DNA of 64,000 nt. Origin: Devosia sp. (lineage in GTDB: Bacteria; Pseudomonadota; Alphaproteobacteria; Rhizobiales; Devosiaceae). The position numbers and the translations under genes are program-made. Shown one piece after another: positions 62,179-64,000 of the stretch; the first letter of the stretch is position 1, and every line of letters starts with the position of its first letter. The stretch covers positions 310,001-374,000 of the forward strand of contig NZ_JANQAH010000009.1 of assembly GCF_024707125.1 (NCBI RefSeq), in the 5' to 3' direction. Under the pieces are notes generated by a model. That model saw only the letters and a list, made by a program, of their open reading frames with translations, did no database searches and was not told the origin of the DNA.

Positions 62179-63481
62179 CGGATTTCTTTAAGGGTATTTC
62201 CCAAGTCAAGTTCGAAGGGCCGCAGAGCAAGAACGCCCTGGCCTATCGCCACTACAACAAGGACGAAGTGATCGCCGGCAAGCGGATGGAAGACCATATC
62301 CGCCCCGCCATCGCCTATTGGCACACCTTTGCCCAGGAAGGCGGCGACCCCTTCGGCGGCCGTACGTTCGATCGTCCCTGGTTCGACAAGGGTCTTGAAG
62401 GCGCCAAGCTCAAGGCCGAAGTGGCCTTCGAATTCCTAAACCTCATCGACGTGCCCTTCTTCGCCTTCCACGATGTGGACGTGTCCCCCGAAGGCGCCAC
62501 GCTCGACGAGAGCAACAAGAACCTGCGCGTCATCGGCGACATCATCGCCAAGAAGATGCAGGAATCGGGCAAGAAGCTGCTCTGGGGCACTGCGAACCTC
62601 TTCTCCAACCGCCGTTATATGGCTGGCGCCGCCACCAATCCCGATCCGGCCGTCTTCGCCTATGCCGCCGGCCAGGTGAAATCCGTGCTCGAACTGACCC
62701 ACGAACTGGGCGGCGAAAACTACGTGCTCTGGGGCGGCCGTGAAGGCTACGAAACCCTGCTCAACACCAAGATCGGCCAGGAACAGGACCAGATGGCGCG
62801 CTTCCTCACGCTGGTCATCGAGCATGCCGAAAAGATCGGCTTCAAGGGCCAGATCCTGATTGAACCGAAGCCCCAGGAACCGAGCAAGCACCAGTACGAC
62901 TACGACGTCGCGACCGTGTACGGTTTCCTCCAGAAGTACGGCCTCGAAAAGAAGGTGAAGTGCAATATCGAGGTCGGCCACGCCTTCCTCGCCGGCCACT
63001 CCTTCGAGCACGAATTGGCCGTTGCCTCCTCGCTTGGCATGCTCGGCTCGGTCGACGCCAACCGCAATGACCTGCAGTCCGGCTGGGACACCGACCACTT
63101 CCCCAACAATGCCGGGGAAATGGCGCTGGCCTTCTACTACATCCTCAAGCAGGGGGCCTCGGCAAGGGCGGCTTCAACTTTGACGCCAAGGTGCGTCGCC
63201 AGTCGCTTGACGCTGCCGACCTCCTGCACGGCCATATCCTCGGTCTCGATACCCTCGCCCGCGGCCTCAAGGGCGCCGTGGCGCTCATCGAAGATGGCGA
63301 GTTCGACAAGCTGCTCGACGATCGCTATGCCGGCTGGAATTCCGGCATCGGCAAGGACATTCTCGGCGGCAAGCTGAGCCTTGCTGATATCGCTGCCAAG
63401 GTTCAGGCCGAAGGCATCAACCCGCAGCCGCGCTCGGGCCGCCAGGAATATCTCGAAAACCTGGTCAACCGGTTCGTCTGA
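62175..63481 (+). pseudogene. xylA: Xylose isomerase, frameshifted near residue 327
   Basis: Converts D-xylose to D-xylulose. GTG start overlapping xylB (GTGA). The first frame carries [35 protein letters not shown] (catalytic His/Asp), [15 protein letters not shown] [25 protein letters not shown], and [17 protein letters not shown]. After [12 protein letters not shown] the frame shifts at a run of five Gs (63152-63156). The second frame continues [27 protein letters not shown] to the stop at 63481. Adding one base (CAGGGCGGCCTC) restores [20 protein letters not shown]. Repaired length about 435 residues is normal. Sequencing error is likely. Confidence 0.93.
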
Positions 63482-63921
63482 TGATCCGTCCGATCGAGCC
63501 CGGCGACCGGGAAGCGTGGACGCAATTGTGGAAGGCCTATTTGGCCTTCTACGAAACCGTCCTCTCCGACGAGGTTTTTGCCTCGACCTGGTCGCGCCTG
63601 CTCGATCCCGCTGAACCCACCTGGGGCGCTTTTGCGCTCCAGGATGGCCAGCCGGTCGGCCTCGTCCACTGGCTCTATCACCGTACCAATTGGGCCATTT
63701 CCGACAACTGCTACCTGCAGGACCTTTTCGTCACCCCCGAGGGGCGCGGTGGCGGTCATGGTCGTGCCCTCATCGAGCATGTCGCCGCCGACGCGCGGAC
63801 CAGAAACAGCGCGCGCCTCTATTGGAATACCCACGAAACCAACGCGACAGCGATGCAGCTCTATGATCGCCTGGCCAGCCAATCTGGCTTCGTCCAGTAC
63901 CGCATGCCGCTGTCACCCTAG
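63481..63921 (+). CDS. GNAT family N-acetyltransferase
   Basis: 146-residue acetyl-CoA-dependent acetyltransferase of unknown substrate. GNAT core: CYLQDLFVTPEGRGGGHGRALIEHV (acetyl-CoA loop RGGGHGRA, about 93-100) and RLYWNTHETNATAMQLYDRLA. The ATG overlaps the xylA stop (TGATG), so it is co-translated with the xylose genes, although a link to xylose use is not evident. Confidence 0.88.
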   Translation: MIRPIEPGDREAWTQLWKAYLAFYETVLSDEVFASTWSRLLDPAEPTWGAFALQDGQPVGLVHWLYHRTNWAISDNCYLQDLFVTPEGRGGGHGRALIEHVAADARTRNSARLYWNTHETNATAMQLYDRLASQSGFVQYRMPLSP

Positions 63922-63930
63922 GATTTTGCG

Positions 63931-64000
63931 ATGCCGCAACTGACAAATCCCATTCTGCCGGGTTTCAATCCCGATCCGTCCATCCTGCGCGTCGGCGACG
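63931..64000 (+). CDS. Glycoside hydrolase family 43 protein, probable beta-xylosidase (5' end only)
   Basis: The reading frame from ATG 63931 gives MPQLTNPILPGFNPDPSILR, then VGD, to the window end. NPILPGFNPDPSI is the hallmark N-terminus of GH43 beta-xylosidases/arabinofuranosidases and contains the first catalytic Asp. It starts 9 bases after the GNAT stop, so xylo-oligosaccharide hydrolysis would feed the xylAB genes. Only 23 codons are visible. Confidence 0.7.
   Translation, partial: MPQLTNPILPGFNPDPSILRVGD

Noticed and set aside
1..64000. tRNA, rRNA, insertion sequences or prophage
   Set aside because: All larger gaps were read. They contain palindromic repeats, terminators, parS-like sites or the origin. 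I found no transposase, integrase or phage gene and no cloverleaf-like sequence.

Overview
This 64 kb window is GC-rich chromosomal DNA from an alphaproteobacterium of the order Hyphomicrobiales. Gene content and style suggest a Devosia-like organism, but I cannot fix the genus from sequence alone. The strongest clue is the classic alphaproteobacterial origin neighbourhood: leuS-lptE-holA, then parB-parA-rsmG-mnmG-mnmE-rho-hemJ-hemE on the minus strand, then maf-aroE-coaE-dnaQ on the plus strand. The 438 bp gap between hemE and maf carries DnaA-box-like sequences, two perfect TTAA-N7-TTAA CtrA-type sites, several GANTC sites and an AT-rich stretch, and is very probably the chromosomal origin (oriC). 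Eleven parS-like sites are scattered over the window, six of them within the first 11 kb. No rRNA, tRNA, insertion sequence, prophage or CRISPR array was recognised.

Layout. 1-3.4 kb: leuS (3' part), lptE, holA. 3.6-12.4 kb: a long minus-strand run for chromosome partition (parAB), ribosome and tRNA modification (rsmG, mnmG, mnmE), transcription termination (rho) and haem synthesis (hemJ, hemE). 12.4-12.8 kb: oriC. 12.8-19.2 kb: maf-aroE-coaE-dnaQ, then secB and fxsA (minus), a Tim44-like gene, an Smr endonuclease gene, an XRE regulator and a secreted unknown. 19.2-27.3 kb: hslV-GNAT-hslU (minus), then hisB-[DUF2628]-hisH-hisA-[membrane protein]-hisF-hisE-coaA with repeated start/stop overlaps. 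27.3-37.8 kb: dapB, gpmA, an AraC/Ogt DNA-repair protein, nth, a TetR/membrane-protein pair, a PfkB sugar or adenosine kinase, a hydroxypyruvate-isomerase-like protein, pyrF, MarR and small redox or VOC proteins. 38-49.4 kb: heat-shock genes dnaJ, dnaK, grpE, hrcA with pabBC, pncA, rph, rdgB and hemW. 49.5-57.5 kb: a penicillin-binding-protein-activator lipoprotein, rsmI, yraN, gshB, marC, a GH25 lysozyme, comM/yifB, a NUDIX protein and a cold-shock/DUF1294 fusion. 57.5-64 kb: a WYL regulator, then a xylose cluster: galM, a LacI-type regulator, xylB, xylA, a GNAT gene and the start of a GH43 xylosidase.

Two features cut across the gene map. First, intergenic gaps are filled by at least three families of palindromic repeats (called A, B and C here), plus a rarer element that carries a parS-like site. 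One family-C copy lies in frame inside an 80-codon reading frame joining rph to rdgB. Second, five genes (a DUF2214-like membrane protein, pabBC, rsmI, marC, xylA) are split by single small indels: two at 7-C runs, two by apparent loss of CG from CGCG, one at a G run. Because the downstream frames are otherwise intact, sequencing or assembly error is the leading explanation, with genuine mutation as the alternative.

Most of the window is ordinary core genome. The parts most worth a second look are the oriC/parS architecture, in which 9 of 11 parS-like sites contain a GANTC (CcrM-type) methylation motif, the parS-bearing dispersed repeat, and the in-frame repeat between rph and rdgB.
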